From the IMG/VR virus record IMGVR_UViG_3300044617_002446, positions 1-64,000 of that record: a DNA stretch of 64,000 nucleotides, one strand, 5' to 3'. Made by a program: the position numbers and the translations under genes. Shown in pieces: positions 9,901 to 16,105 of the stretch. The number at the start of each line of letters is the position of its first letter. Position 1 is the first letter of the stretch. This stretch comes from a virus. The notes beneath the pieces were generated by a model. The model was not told the origin of the DNA and did not search any database. It worked only from the letters and a program-made list of their open reading frames with translations.

Positions 9901-11160
9901 AAAGTTTGAATATGGAGTGAAGTATGTTTCGGAAAAATCATTTTGAGTGATAAAAACATTGCCTGCATTTAAAAGGTTTTCTCCATATACTGTTATTTTT
10001 GATTCAGATTGTGGATTTATAGTATCTGGATATATACTGCTTATTATTGGATTTGTAATGACTTCTAAAATGCCAAATTCTACAACCTCAAATAAGTTAT
10101 TATTGCTTAATGGGTATGAAAGTATTAAATTTTTATATCCTGAATTTTGTATAGCGGGAATTGAAAATCTTATTAAAGTGTTTGTTTTACCTATAATAGG
10201 AAGTTCAATTTTATTATCTCCATTTAAACTTGATAGCTCTATTTTGGTAAATTGATTTAGATTATTTCCTTGTATCTGTATTGCCGGTTCCCCGTTTTGA
10301 CTTATAGAGCGCTTTGAAATGCTTGTTAAAAATGGAGATGAAAAAACAGAAATGGCGTTTCTTAAGATAGCTTTACCAGATTCTGTGATAACTGTTACGT
10401 CTTTAGTCCCAGGTTCTTCGCTAAAATATTGAATTGTTATTGTGGTTGGATTTTTAGAAATTATATTTTGCGTTTCTTCTCCTATCTTTACCTCTAAAGA
10501 TGAAGAATCAAAATTTAATCCATTTATTGTAATATTTAAAAAGGCTTCTGAAGCTAATTTGAATGAGGGTGAGATATTGGATATTTGTGGTGGTTGGTTT
10601 TGTATTTTTATATTAACTGGAAAAATTGTTTTTTGCCCTGAGACGTCTTCGATCAACAGGTTATTTTTTAAGCCAGAATCAAATTTTGTAAAATTAATTA
10701 TTAAATTTTTATCAGATAAAATCTCAAAATTGTTAATTTTGTTTCCGTCTATATATATAGACTGTGCGTGCCTTAATCCGGATCCGACAACTTCAATTTG
10801 TCCTCCATTTTTATTTAAATTTAAAATTAAATTTGTATCAGCAAAAGTTGTTTTGTATGGAGAATTGGGGTCCTTGATATAATCAATTTTTACATTGTTT
10901 ATAGAAATAAATGATTTTTCTTTTGTGAAAGATTCGTTGTCTAAATTTGTAAAAATTATATTTTTTATTCCGGGTTTTAGCGTAGGGATGTTTACTAAAA
11001 TTTCTGTTGCAGATAATGTTTCATACGGCAGATTTTGTCCATCAACAGAAATATTAGATAGGTGATTTAATTCTGTTGCGAATATTTTGATTTTCCCGCC
11101 ATTTTCAGGTACGAAGATCGGTGATATTGCTTTTATGCTATTTTCATTAAACGTATTCAC
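3946..11160 (-). CDS. giant IPT/TIG-repeat fibre or surface protein
   Basis: This 2404-residue protein is built mainly of IPT/TIG immunoglobulin-like repeats. I count roughly 16-17, each about 80-90 residues with a hydrophobic-x-x-hydrophobic-P start, a GG or G turn and an IxGxxF strand (for example ITSINPDKFGPNGGNITING). They occur near the N-terminus (to about 640) and densely from about 1590 to the end. The middle (about 640-1590) is different: large beta regions, then a cassette at about 1350-1590 with DLNQDNIPDSWDNLYF, DSDNDGQNNIREF and a VESGNLINW-type module. The start is a GTG at 11158-11160. Such proteins form long tail or capsid fibres that bind cell-surface polymers. There is no signal peptide. 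Confidence 0.82.
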   Translation of the reverse strand: MNTFNENSIKAISPIFVPENGGKIKIFATELNHLSNISVDGQNLPYETLSATEILVNIPTLKPGIKNIIFTNLDNESFTKEKSFISINNVKIDYIKDPNSPYKTTFADTNLILNLNKNGGQIEVVGSGLRHAQSIYIDGNKINNFEILSDKNLIINFTKFDSGLKNNLLIEDVSGQKTIFPVNIKIQNQPPQISNISPSFKLASEAFLNITINGLNFDSSSLEVKIGEETQNIISKNPTTITIQYFSEEPGTKDVTVITESGKAILRNAISVFSSPFLTSISKRSISQNGEPAIQIQGNNLNQFTKIELSSLNGDNKIELPIIGKTNTLIRFSIPAIQNSGYKNLILSYPLSNNNLFEVVEFGILEVITNPIISSIYPDTINPQSESKITVYGENLLNAGNVFITQNDFSETYFTPYSNFSGELIVPPVISGAGTVNVEFQSIAESQSTQTAVQASYTQPSPIVNGVNPSTAPSLDIQYVYPFNDSSSFYVNRTYGQIYGKNFGSSPAVRINGQNVNINSFSNYGDYGSVIDLIYPTGITGSANVQVVSFGQTGTLENAIFFSNRPLLEKIYPNYSPSGGGQFVTIEGKGLSGARVFIQQGYFDWREMLNVKYVSNNKLTFLTAPGSGGCLGEYMGSCVQPNYPAGLKSIKLQGEGGTVYASGLDYLMEPQFGSIYQDNFTLYGPVPIDSVIISGLTWNPYDEIPDEQGGALKSPINAKINGVKLTIQEQNPSGAVAKIPYQKYELIAKNTVLTNITPIYTTIQQVYYSGDYNYDFEGEEAYVNSLFNEKARFMSGVAKTIKTGLSGTFSSPSENQSFDQKSTNLINSFSLSGFANFFSIKNDTAFKSIINSGLLKFYPLFSYASGIHFAHPLDVSGGKSFTGDNQDFYNESYPFNFIYRTGNFDAFESGTLAPYTGTIETFSGYSGTPVVSGVLSNSALSGAKFINTLEYYNSNPVFTTEDMGFKLWYHDGSTNNNFLNDDWNKIRHNYGAIFSNLETLNFCKKNIVTMANPGTSNTLQLNLPNNAKIGTLVQVNTESIGTNSKNIISGDGINAITLSGSMDRSPFTFLKTKYGWANIFRGDYLKYAENSTSQQTINSRSNIPSSWVLSPNTGEFLFSWIKFNDPFNYLGNYTSNPNSVGSSGSLSIENVVDSTEYDNGIFYTDLSNQRYINQRTNSEYSDVIQINSGIETIVNELPVSIMPFIPPSIKAVAAISNNGSTNPKMFGPNNYSLTASGVYTGGYRITVSGFFRKTIGISEVFLNSTKVAQFDSSLFGGTPPYGGTSQETLTFDAPTNLEIGNYDITIENKLGVSTLKNAFSIIDIPDLVGSIFITPQSAVSAPTPQQPPVYPRSIDLNQDNIPDSWDNLYFPQNLNFDTFTITGWTAAGNTYSSPNAIYYSSPSQSTSTHSIYLESGIQAGSAGQNRIECRDGRCILTLAPKTSIVPIGATYPPIGGLTFIECYGGGEGVPTPWGKNWSYQQPQIIYTTGSVNPNFKSSINHHVVDSDNDGQNNIREFVFKTDPTSSSSRYFISYNSSPSTFDFFVPTTKDRRYIVESGNLINWTRMSTITGDGKTYTFSVPKVGSVFFRARVEVIHYPPVASKIEPNYSNLGATTSIKISGSGFSTIKNLTVDSVTASNFYVPSDNILFFETPSFNTLGSRNISITNASGTRIVGQINYLNPPIITSINPDKFGPNGGNITINGSQFNNPLKVTINRNNSQTQLAILSSTNNSINCTIPKVNEAGEYTLFVSAAGGNTGRQIRIFGQPNILSVSPSAGLASLQNNIKITGSNFVSGHTKLFMENAALNYVALTPSNISETSIDATLPTSAVTGFRKIKVETFDQYSTELNNAFRYVFAPTISSIKPSTGILHGTQNVNISGFNFDENTKAFIDGKEIINPILISSSLISGKTPSGISVGRKNVTISGYNTTSVLNNGYRYANAPIITSVNPSCIRTGTTQQIIVSGQNLLNSNLTRLNIGGSNISISNINASETELIANVSASNSAGYYNFYIETEAGTERTPSSYIIYAARPRIDSVNPSWSNQNGGQNITIYGGNFYCQPSLKVGGISVPIISSTNDNISFITPSNTAGLKTIEVSNAGGTGTNTIMYLERPVITSLSPSVGTTAGGNFVDISGSGLHVIPYASLAEVFIGGIKAQHISSSNTRLRVIAPASTPGFKNVTVNHSGGSFTLNGGYRYIGNMSITSFSPNAGPLAGGNKFTIIGSDIPTNSVVKFGTGTATLTSISETAIEGIVPPNSTIGKITATVSGGGLPALSYQYAYLGAPIIQSIYPTVGPANANLTFIITGSRFTLPGENVNYNSSFKIGNQQLLISNISEKSITANSTTPISGVFNVTYSNNGGTGTIINGYTGINYTPNYTMPPVIGSTGQFVTSSVNTLYITYQP

Positions 11161-11200
11161 TTTTATATTTATAATTATTTTACTAATTTATGATGATTTT

Positions 11201-12211
11201 TTATTTTTGAGCCTTTTCCCAGGCTTTTTGAGATGGTCTATCTTTATCGCCAGGTTTTGCCGGTCTGTAGTTTTTACCAAGTCTTTCTTTTTTTCGTTTT
11301 ATATTTTCCCAAAGACCTCGTTTTGCAGCCTCTGCTTCCATGTCTTCCTCTTCTTTTTCGTTAAACATAACAAAATTATGAGTTGTCAAGACGTAATCTT
11401 CGGCAATTGCAATTTGTTGCTGGAGAAATGGCTCTACTAGATTTTCTTTTACACTTTCTTTGTCTAAATTGTTCAAAATATTTTCACAATGCTGTTTTAT
11501 TGAAGAAATTGAACCCACAATCATTTCATAAAATTCGTTTTTATATTCTTCAAATTCATATTCCCCATCATAATCATCTTCTGATCCTGTAATTTTACTT
11601 ACCGGTTTTGCGCTCCACATTTTACATGACCAATAATTTGCTTTCCATTTTGGCCCAGGGTTATCGCATCCGTGTCTGGCTCTATAGTTTTTTCTTCTTT
11701 CTGGATCATCGCGACGGATTTTCATGTTTGGATCGCCAAAGTTCACTTTTACTATATTCCCTTTGTCATTTTTTACATAAACAGAGAATTTTTTGGGTCC
11801 ACCCGGTGTTCTGAATGGTTTATTTAGTTTTTTTTGAGCTTCTGCGGCTTCTGCTTCATCATTTACTTCTTCTGCAGAATCGTTTTCCTCATCTAAATAA
11901 TAATTAGAAGAGCCGCACTTTGGACATTTATTACTTTTTTCTCCTTCATATTCGCAATCCTCGCACTCATATTTCCCTTCAGAAGCTTTTAATCCGCTAC
12001 CACTATAGGTTTTTTGTGCAGAGTATATAAATTCATTATCTCCATAACCAGCTACAACGTCGGCTGTAGCTTTAGCCTGTTCAAATTGTTTGTAACAAAC
12101 AGCTATTCTTTGGTCTTGAGTTTTAAATTCTCCGCTTTTTGTGAGTTCAGATACGCATCTCCCAACGAATTCGGATTTTTTTTCTTTATTTTTTGGACTT
12201 GGCAAAGGCAT
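11201..12211 (-). CDS. phage protein with zinc ribbon and several phage-conserved motifs
   Basis: This 336-residue mosaic has four visible parts. Residues 1-50 carry a SPK..KS-FV-RCVSEL and QRIAVCYKQF segment I know from other phage structural or prohead-associated proteins. Residues about 78-105 are a zinc ribbon with two CxxC knuckles (CEDC, CPKC). Next comes a basic domain with GDPNMKIRRDDPERRKNYRA, a conserved His-Cys (ARHGC) and a YWSCKMW motif. The C-terminus ends in an RGLWENI...KKERLG element with a Lys/Pro-rich tail. Together these suggest a capsid-maturation or virion-associated protein, but no enzyme activity is evident. It is upstream of and probably co-transcribed with the TIG fibre. 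Confidence 0.65.
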   Translation of the reverse strand: MPLPSPKNKEKKSEFVGRCVSELTKSGEFKTQDQRIAVCYKQFEQAKATADVVAGYGDNEFIYSAQKTYSGSGLKASEGKYECEDCEYEGEKSNKCPKCGSSNYYLDEENDSAEEVNDEAEAAEAQKKLNKPFRTPGGPKKFSVYVKNDKGNIVKVNFGDPNMKIRRDDPERRKNYRARHGCDNPGPKWKANYWSCKMWSAKPVSKITGSEDDYDGEYEFEEYKNEFYEMIVGSISSIKQHCENILNNLDKESVKENLVEPFLQQQIAIAEDYVLTTHNFVMFNEKEEEDMEAEAAKRGLWENIKRKKERLGKNYRPAKPGDKDRPSQKAWEKAQK

Positions 12212-12227
12212 AATGAGTTTATTACAC

Positions 12228-12626
12228 CTATAAATTTGAATATATATATTTTTTTATTTTAAATAAAATAAAATAAACTACATATGCAATAAAAAAACAA
12301 ACTAAAAAATAATAAAATAAACCAAATGCCATACAAATCCATAAGCTTAAAAAACAATTTAAACAAATAAAACAAGATATGAGTCTGAAAAAAAATCCTT
12401 TTAGGCCAGCAGAAACATATCTTGAAGATAAAAATTCAAGATAATTGTTATAGCCTTGAGAGTTTTCATAAAACTCAAATTTGAAAAACTTGTCAAGGTT
12501 TTTTGAATTGAAAATAGAAAAAAACAATCTTGAGTACTCAAAAACAAAATCTGTATGCTGCAGTAAAAATACAAAAGCACCTATAGACAAGCCTATAACG
12601 AACAAATCAAAATATAAATTAACCAT
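12228..12626 (-). CDS. small integral membrane protein (DUF1360-like cysteine motif)
   Basis: This 132-residue protein is strongly hydrophobic and aromatic. Probable membrane segments are at about 5-23 and in the C-terminal half (about 83-122), separated by a charged region. CxxCxxC at 85-91 followed by Trp96 recalls the C-x-x-C...FW motif of DUF1360-type membrane proteins, which a second protein at 47340-47645 also shows. A basic KIKK tail follows the last helix. It is the first gene of the - strand late unit, divergent from the control region at 12.63-12.89 kb. Its function is unknown. Confidence 0.6.
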   Translation of the reverse strand: MVNLYFDLFVIGLSIGAFVFLLQHTDFVFEYSRLFFSIFNSKNLDKFFKFEFYENSQGYNNYLEFLSSRYVSAGLKGFFFRLISCFICLNCFLSLWICMAFGLFYYFLVCFFIAYVVYFILFKIKKYIYSNL

Positions 12627-12649
12627 AATATTATTATAATTAAAAATCT

Positions 12650-12677
12650 TGACTTTTGAATAAAAAAGATGTAAAAT
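12650..12677 (+). promoter_or_regulatory. sigma-70-like promoter upstream of a structured RNA
   Basis: TTGACT (12650-12655), a 16-base spacer and TAAAAT (12672-12677) make a strong promoter. The expected start near 12684 falls exactly where a long-range RNA helix begins (12685). It lies in the only sizeable non-coding gap of the window (12627-12892), between divergent genes. Confidence 0.65.
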
Positions 12678-12683
12678 AAATTT

Positions 12684-12852
12684 TACTCAGTGCTTAACAG
12701 CGATAATTAATTTTTTTTAATTATTTGAAAGTTTTTAGGCGAGCTTGCGAGCCTCTGCTTTTGCGTTTGAGGTGTTTAACTGGGTGATGAAGTTCAAAAG
12801 CTGAACAACTAATATCCAATGTATTTCGGAAAGCAATGGCCGCAAAACATTA
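12684..12852 (+). ncRNA. candidate structured leader RNA or small RNA
   Basis: This roughly 170-nt non-coding stretch is richer in G and C than its surroundings. Helices I can draw: a closing helix 12685-12691 with 12779-12785 (7 bp, one G-U), continued by 12694-12699 with 12773-12778 (one mismatch); an AT hairpin with arms 12703-12710 and 12717-12724; AGGC/GCCT around tandem G-A mismatches near 12737-12754; GTTCA/TGAAC at 12792-12806; and a long hairpin 12818-12851 with AATGT...ACATT ends and a CGG/CCG top. It starts at a promoter and ends just before a second promoter. No terminator follows, so it may be a 5' leader of the dNMP kinase mRNA. It matches no riboswitch or tRNA I know. Confidence 0.5.
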
Positions 12853-12855
12853 TGC

Positions 12856-12884
12856 TTGACTTATAGATAAATAACTTTTAATTT
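12856..12884 (+). promoter_or_regulatory. second promoter, directly before the dNMP kinase gene
   Basis: TTGACT (12856-12861), 17 bases, then TAATTT (12879-12884). The ATG at 12893 is only 8 nt past the -10 box, giving a leaderless or nearly leaderless message that skips the structured RNA upstream. The -10 is less perfect than the -35. Confidence 0.45.
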
Positions 12885-12892
12885 ATAAAAAA

Positions 12893-13567
12893 ATGACAAA
12901 AGAAGAAATTGATATTTCAATAAGTGAAAATTCAAATTTTCAAAATAAAATAATAATTGGTGTTTCTGGATACGCAAGATCAGGTAAAAATACGCTATCG
13001 GAAGTAATTAAAAACTATTGCTTGTCCAAATCAATAGATGCAAAAATATTTTCTTTTGCTTTTGCTCTAAGATTAGATTTAAATTCTTTCTGCAAAGAAA
13101 AGTTTAACATATCAGCATTTACAGAGCAAACAGAAGAAAAAACAAAAATAAGACCTCTATTGATCTCATATGGAGAAGTTCAAAGAAGAATATCAAAAGG
13201 CTCTTACTGGTGGAATAAATTAAAGCCAGAAATTAATAACTTTTTTAAGAACGGCGGCGACGTAGCTATAATTTCTGATTTAAGGTTTAAAGAATACGAT
13301 TTTGATGAAATCGATTTTATTAGATCTTACCCAAACAATTTAATATATTGTGTCACAAGAAAAAACGAGCACGGCGAAATTGTACCGGCTGCGCACGAAT
13401 CAGAAGTCGAAAACTTTCCAAAAATCTGCAAAAAAGCAGACGTGCACCTAACATGGGAAACTGTAGACGTAAACTCACAAGAGTTGGTTTTTAATTCACT
13501 GCCCGTTTTAAATTCTTTATCAAAAAGAATATCAAATTGTTTAAATAACGATAAAAAAGAAAGCTAA
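12893..13567 (+). CDS. deoxynucleoside monophosphate kinase
   Basis: This enzyme phosphorylates dNMPs to dNDPs for phage DNA synthesis in the cytoplasm (T4 gp1-like family). The P-loop GYARSGKNT is at about 26-34. Further motifs are SYGEVQRR, with the family-typical Gln-Arg, and SDLRFKEYDF, a D-x-R-F signature. The C-terminal part contains the AAHESE segment seen in this family. The length of 224 residues is normal. It is the first + strand gene after the control region and is followed 2 bases later by a sigma factor gene, so nucleotide supply and the transcription switch share one message. There is no SD; the start follows an A-rich leader. Confidence 0.85.
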   Translation: MTKEEIDISISENSNFQNKIIIGVSGYARSGKNTLSEVIKNYCLSKSIDAKIFSFAFALRLDLNSFCKEKFNISAFTEQTEEKTKIRPLLISYGEVQRRISKGSYWWNKLKPEINNFFKNGGDVAIISDLRFKEYDFDEIDFIRSYPNNLIYCVTRKNEHGEIVPAAHESEVENFPKICKKADVHLTWETVDVNSQELVFNSLPVLNSLSKRISNCLNNDKKES

Positions 13568-13569
13568 AT

Positions 13570-14166
13570 ATGAATTATTGGGACGAATGTGATAATCCAG
13601 AGCTGGAAATTATTAAAAAAGCAAAAAACGGCAATGAAGAAGCTATTAGTCATTTAATAGATTCTCATAGCGGAATATGCGTCAATGTATACAAAAAATA
13701 CCTATCTCCAGGTATAGCGCCTCAGTATGTTCAAGATGATATTATAAATAGTAAAAATTATATTATCTACAACTCAATAAAAAGCTACGACCCAAGTCAC
13801 GGCAGTAAGTTTTCAACCTGGCTTGCGAATCAGGTTAGATTCTACTGTTTAAATTGTATAAACAAAAACAAAAAGCATAAATTTTCAGAAGTAGAGAATA
13901 TAGAAAACCTTTCGGAAAATGAAGAGCCAAAATGGAACCCGTATGACGAAAGCCTTAAAAAAGACAGAATAGACCAACTAAAAGAGTTAGTTGATTCGAT
14001 AGACGATAAAAAAATTAAAACATTAATACAAAAAAAATATTTTTCTGAAAAAAATAAAGTAGTTTCATTTACTGAAATAGCCAAAGAAATGGGCGTAACA
14101 GTGCAAACCGCTATCAACTGGCATAATAAATTTATTAATTTCGCAAAAACAAAAATCAAAAATTAA
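13570..14166 (+). CDS. phage-encoded RNA polymerase sigma factor (sigma-70 family)
   Basis: The 198 residues cover sigma regions 2 and 4. Region 2 (about 15-95) shows AKNGNEEAISHLI, a DDIINSKNYIIYNSI helix and the core motif YDPSHGSKFSTWLANQVRFY, the classic kFsTwa promoter-melting helix. Region 4 (about 150-198) contains a helix-turn-helix (FTEIAKEMGVTVQTAINWH). The protein should redirect host RNA polymerase to phage promoters, most likely those of the - strand late genes, which lack TTGAC-type -35 boxes. It overlaps no gene and lies 2 bases after the dNMP kinase. Being short and lacking region 1.1 is normal for phage or ECF-like factors. Confidence 0.85.
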   Translation: MNYWDECDNPELEIIKKAKNGNEEAISHLIDSHSGICVNVYKKYLSPGIAPQYVQDDIINSKNYIIYNSIKSYDPSHGSKFSTWLANQVRFYCLNCINKNKKHKFSEVENIENLSENEEPKWNPYDESLKKDRIDQLKELVDSIDDKKIKTLIQKKYFSEKNKVVSFTEIAKEMGVTVQTAINWHNKFINFAKTKIKN

Positions 14167-14167
14167 C

Positions 14168-14195
14168 TTGATTTTCTTATAAAAAACCTTATTAT
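14168..14195 (+). promoter_or_regulatory. sigma-70-like promoter
   Basis: TTGATT (14168-14173), 16 bases, then TATTAT (14190-14195); the ATG at 14211 is 15 nt further on. It lies immediately after the sigma factor stop and gives the SSB-like and glycosyltransferase genes their own start. Confidence 0.55.
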
Positions 14196-14210
14196 AAAAA
14201 ATACCAATAT

Positions 14211-14522
14211 ATGGATACAAACAACACCAATAAAACTAACAACGGTCCTAAAAAAGATATAGGAGGACTTTGGCTAAGGAAATCGCAGGCAGGGGTCAGT
14301 TACTTTTCGGGCTCTATCACTATAAATGGGGGCAAGCAAGACATCGTTATTTTTAAAAATACATACAAGAAACCTGAAGAAAAAACACCAGATTATAAAA
14401 TCTATCTTTCTGAAGCGCCAAAACAGCAAAACCCAACTGAAAAAAATTCTTCTGCAAAGCCAGAGGCAGAACTGAAAGATCTTTCAGTGGAGACCATCGA
14501 AGAAGACGAAATTCCTTTTTAA
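14211..14522 (+). CDS. DUF736-like protein with an SSB-type acidic tip
   Basis: This is a 103-residue protein. Residues about 17-62 form a compact beta domain with IGGLWLRKSQAGVSYFSG and the D-I-V-I-F-K strand, as in small DUF736-like phage proteins. A flexible Lys/Glu/Pro-rich linker follows, and the protein ends in EEDEIPF. That tail is almost the same as the C-terminal tip of bacterial SSB (DDDIPF), which recruits replication and repair proteins. The family layout (DNA-binding core, disordered linker, acidic tip) supports a single-strand DNA-binding or SSB-mimicking role. This is inferred, since no OB fold can be proven by eye. Confidence 0.65.
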   Translation: MDTNNTNKTNNGPKKDIGGLWLRKSQAGVSYFSGSITINGGKQDIVIFKNTYKKPEEKTPDYKIYLSEAPKQQNPTEKNSSAKPEAELKDLSVETIEEDEIPF

Positions 14523-14524
14523 TC

Positions 14525-15607
14525 ATGGATATATCAGCTGAGCTTCCAGTAAATAATCTATCATTCGGGAATTGTTCTTATAATATTTTAAAAGAATTTT
14601 TTAAAAAAAATATAAACCTCAGTCTTAATTTTATAGGAGAAAATGCCGATTTATCTGCGTTTGATAAAACACAACAAGATTTCGCCTCCTGGCTGCATTA
14701 TTGTGCTGTAAAGTTTCAAACAAGACACTCAAGGAATAATCCGGTTTTCAAGCTTTGGCATATAAATGGTTCCATGTCGTCAATAGGCAAAGAACAATCT
14801 CTGCTTACTTTTTATGAACTGGACTCCCCAACACAATTTGAAATAAATATACTTAACAATCAAAAAAATGTATTGGTTTCTTCGAATTACACAAAAACAA
14901 TTTTTGACTTGAACGGTGTAAACAATACAAAATATTGCCCACTAGGATTCGATAGTGAAAATTTTTATAAAACCGGAAAAACCTATTCTCCAGATCAAAT
15001 TACGTTTTCTCTAGTTGGCAAATTAGAAAAAAGAAAACAACATCATAAGGTTTTATCTGCTTGGTCAAAAAAGTACGGTGACAATAAAAAATATGCACTG
15101 AATTGCGCAATTCAAAATCCATTCCTTACCCCCGAGCAACAGTCAGGAGCAATTTCTTCTATTTTAAAGAAAAAGTTTTTTAATATAAATTTTCTTGGGT
15201 TTATGCCCACCAATTCAATGTATAACGATTTCCTAAATAGCGCCGATATAGTAATAGGAATGTCAGCGGCTGAGGGATGGGGACTTCCAGAATTTCAAAG
15301 CGTATGTCTTGGTAAGCATGCGGTTATACTTAATGCTCATGCGTATAAAGATTGGGCTAATGAAAAAAATGCTGTTTTAGTGAATCCAATAGGTAAAATT
15401 GACTCACATGACGGCGTATTTTTTTCAAATGGTGGACCATTCAATCAAGGCAAGTACTTTGATTGGGACGAAGATGAGTTTATTGCCGCCTGCGAAGAAG
15501 CTGAAAAGAGATTTATTAATAATAAAAATAATCAAGAAGGTGAAAAATTGAAAGAAATTTTTACTTGGGAAAAAACTACCGATATAATTCTGGATTCTTT
15601 AAAATAA
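14525..15607 (+). CDS. glycosyltransferase, GT4-like (GT-B fold)
   Basis: This 360-residue protein has a typical retaining GT-B donor domain in its second half: LVGKLEKRKQHHKVLSAW at about 159-176, INFLGFMPTN and the acidic donor-site motif SAAEGWGLPEFQSVCLGKH, equivalent to E-x7-E. The N-terminal half is a weaker acceptor domain. It transfers a sugar from a nucleotide donor to an unknown acceptor. No membrane helix is seen, so it should act in the cytoplasm. It begins 2 bases after the SSB-like gene and lies apart from the main sugar cluster at 20.6 kb. DNA, virion protein and host polysaccharide are all possible acceptors. Confidence 0.78.
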   Translation: MDISAELPVNNLSFGNCSYNILKEFFKKNINLSLNFIGENADLSAFDKTQQDFASWLHYCAVKFQTRHSRNNPVFKLWHINGSMSSIGKEQSLLTFYELDSPTQFEINILNNQKNVLVSSNYTKTIFDLNGVNNTKYCPLGFDSENFYKTGKTYSPDQITFSLVGKLEKRKQHHKVLSAWSKKYGDNKKYALNCAIQNPFLTPEQQSGAISSILKKKFFNINFLGFMPTNSMYNDFLNSADIVIGMSAAEGWGLPEFQSVCLGKHAVILNAHAYKDWANEKNAVLVNPIGKIDSHDGVFFSNGGPFNQGKYFDWDEDEFIAACEEAEKRFINNKNNQEGEKLKEIFTWEKTTDIILDSLK

Positions 15608-15610
15608 TAG

Positions 15611-16015
15611 ATGCCGATTTATATTTTTAAAAATAAAAAAACAGGCGAAACAAAAGAAATTTGCCTTTCGATGAAAGGAAAAATAAGTTTCCCAGAGACT
15701 GAAGGCAATCCTAATGATTGGGAGCGTGTCTATACTATACCAAACATGGGCATCGATACAAAAATAAACCCATATTCATCTAGTGATTTTGTAGAAAAAA
15801 CAAGAAATAAAAAGGGAACAATAGGCGATCTTTTCAATGCAAGTAAAGAATTAAGCGAGGCTAGAGGTGGCACGTCAAGCGACCCAGTGCTTAAAAAATA
15901 TTTTTCCGATTATCAAAAAGAAAAAGGCGTGAAGCATTCGTCTCAAATACAAATAGAAAAAAAAGAAAAAGTAAAAGAAAAAGCTAAAAACCTGGGTATA
16001 AAAGTAAAGGTTTGA
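15611..16015 (+). CDS. FmdB-like phage protein without zinc cysteines
   Basis: The 134-residue protein starts MPIYIFKNKKTGE, the same layout as FmdB/CxxC zinc-ribbon proteins and their phage relatives, but the zinc cysteines are replaced. The central region (NPNDWERVYTIPNMGIDTK) also matches what I recall of phage versions. The C-terminus is a long Lys/Glu-rich helix. Its function is unknown. It follows the glycosyltransferase by 3 bases and precedes the promoter of nrdB. Confidence 0.55.
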   Translation: MPIYIFKNKKTGETKEICLSMKGKISFPETEGNPNDWERVYTIPNMGIDTKINPYSSSDFVEKTRNKKGTIGDLFNASKELSEARGGTSSDPVLKKYFSDYQKEKGVKHSSQIQIEKKEKVKEKAKNLGIKVKV

Positions 16016-16049
16016 ATGTACACTTTTTTCTTTAAAAGAAATAAACTTT

Positions 16050-16078
16050 TTGACCAAAAAAACAAAAGCATGTAATCT
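16050..16078 (+). promoter_or_regulatory. sigma-70-like promoter of the nrdB-nrdA-dut operon
   Basis: TTGACC (16050-16055), 17 bases, then TAATCT (16073-16078). The start codon of nrdB follows 26 nt past the -10 box, the longest leader among the promoters seen. The -10 box is itself the left arm of an inverted repeat that ends on the start codon. Confidence 0.6.
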
Positions 16079-16105
16079 ATACTCTGCCATCTTTTATATA
16101 GATTA
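16073..16105 (+). promoter_or_regulatory. inverted repeat from the -10 box to the nrdB start codon
   Basis: TAATCTATA (16073-16081) and TATAGATTA (16097-16105) are perfect 9-base inverted repeats separated by 15 bases. The left arm is the -10 box and the right arm ends on the A of the ATG. A protein binding here would block the promoter. In read-through transcripts the RNA hairpin would sequester the start codon, while transcripts from the local promoter would lack the left arm. The AATCTA core is shared with the site at 20306-20328. Confidence 0.5.

Noticed and set aside
11166-11173. T4-late-type TATAAATA before the TIG fibre gene (- strand)
   Set aside because: It lies 5 nt from the GTG start, so transcription would begin inside the gene; AT-rich sequence makes such matches common.
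12690-12860. tRNA or C/D-box-like RNA (GTGATGA and CTGA are present)
   Set aside because: No cloverleaf, anticodon arm or T-loop can be drawn, and box C/D RNAs are archaeal/eukaryotic; the boxes are short and likely chance.
16027-16042. TTTCTTT/AAAGAAA repeat after the FmdB-like gene as a terminator
   Set aside because: The loop would be one base and the stem is pure A/T-rich with no following T run.
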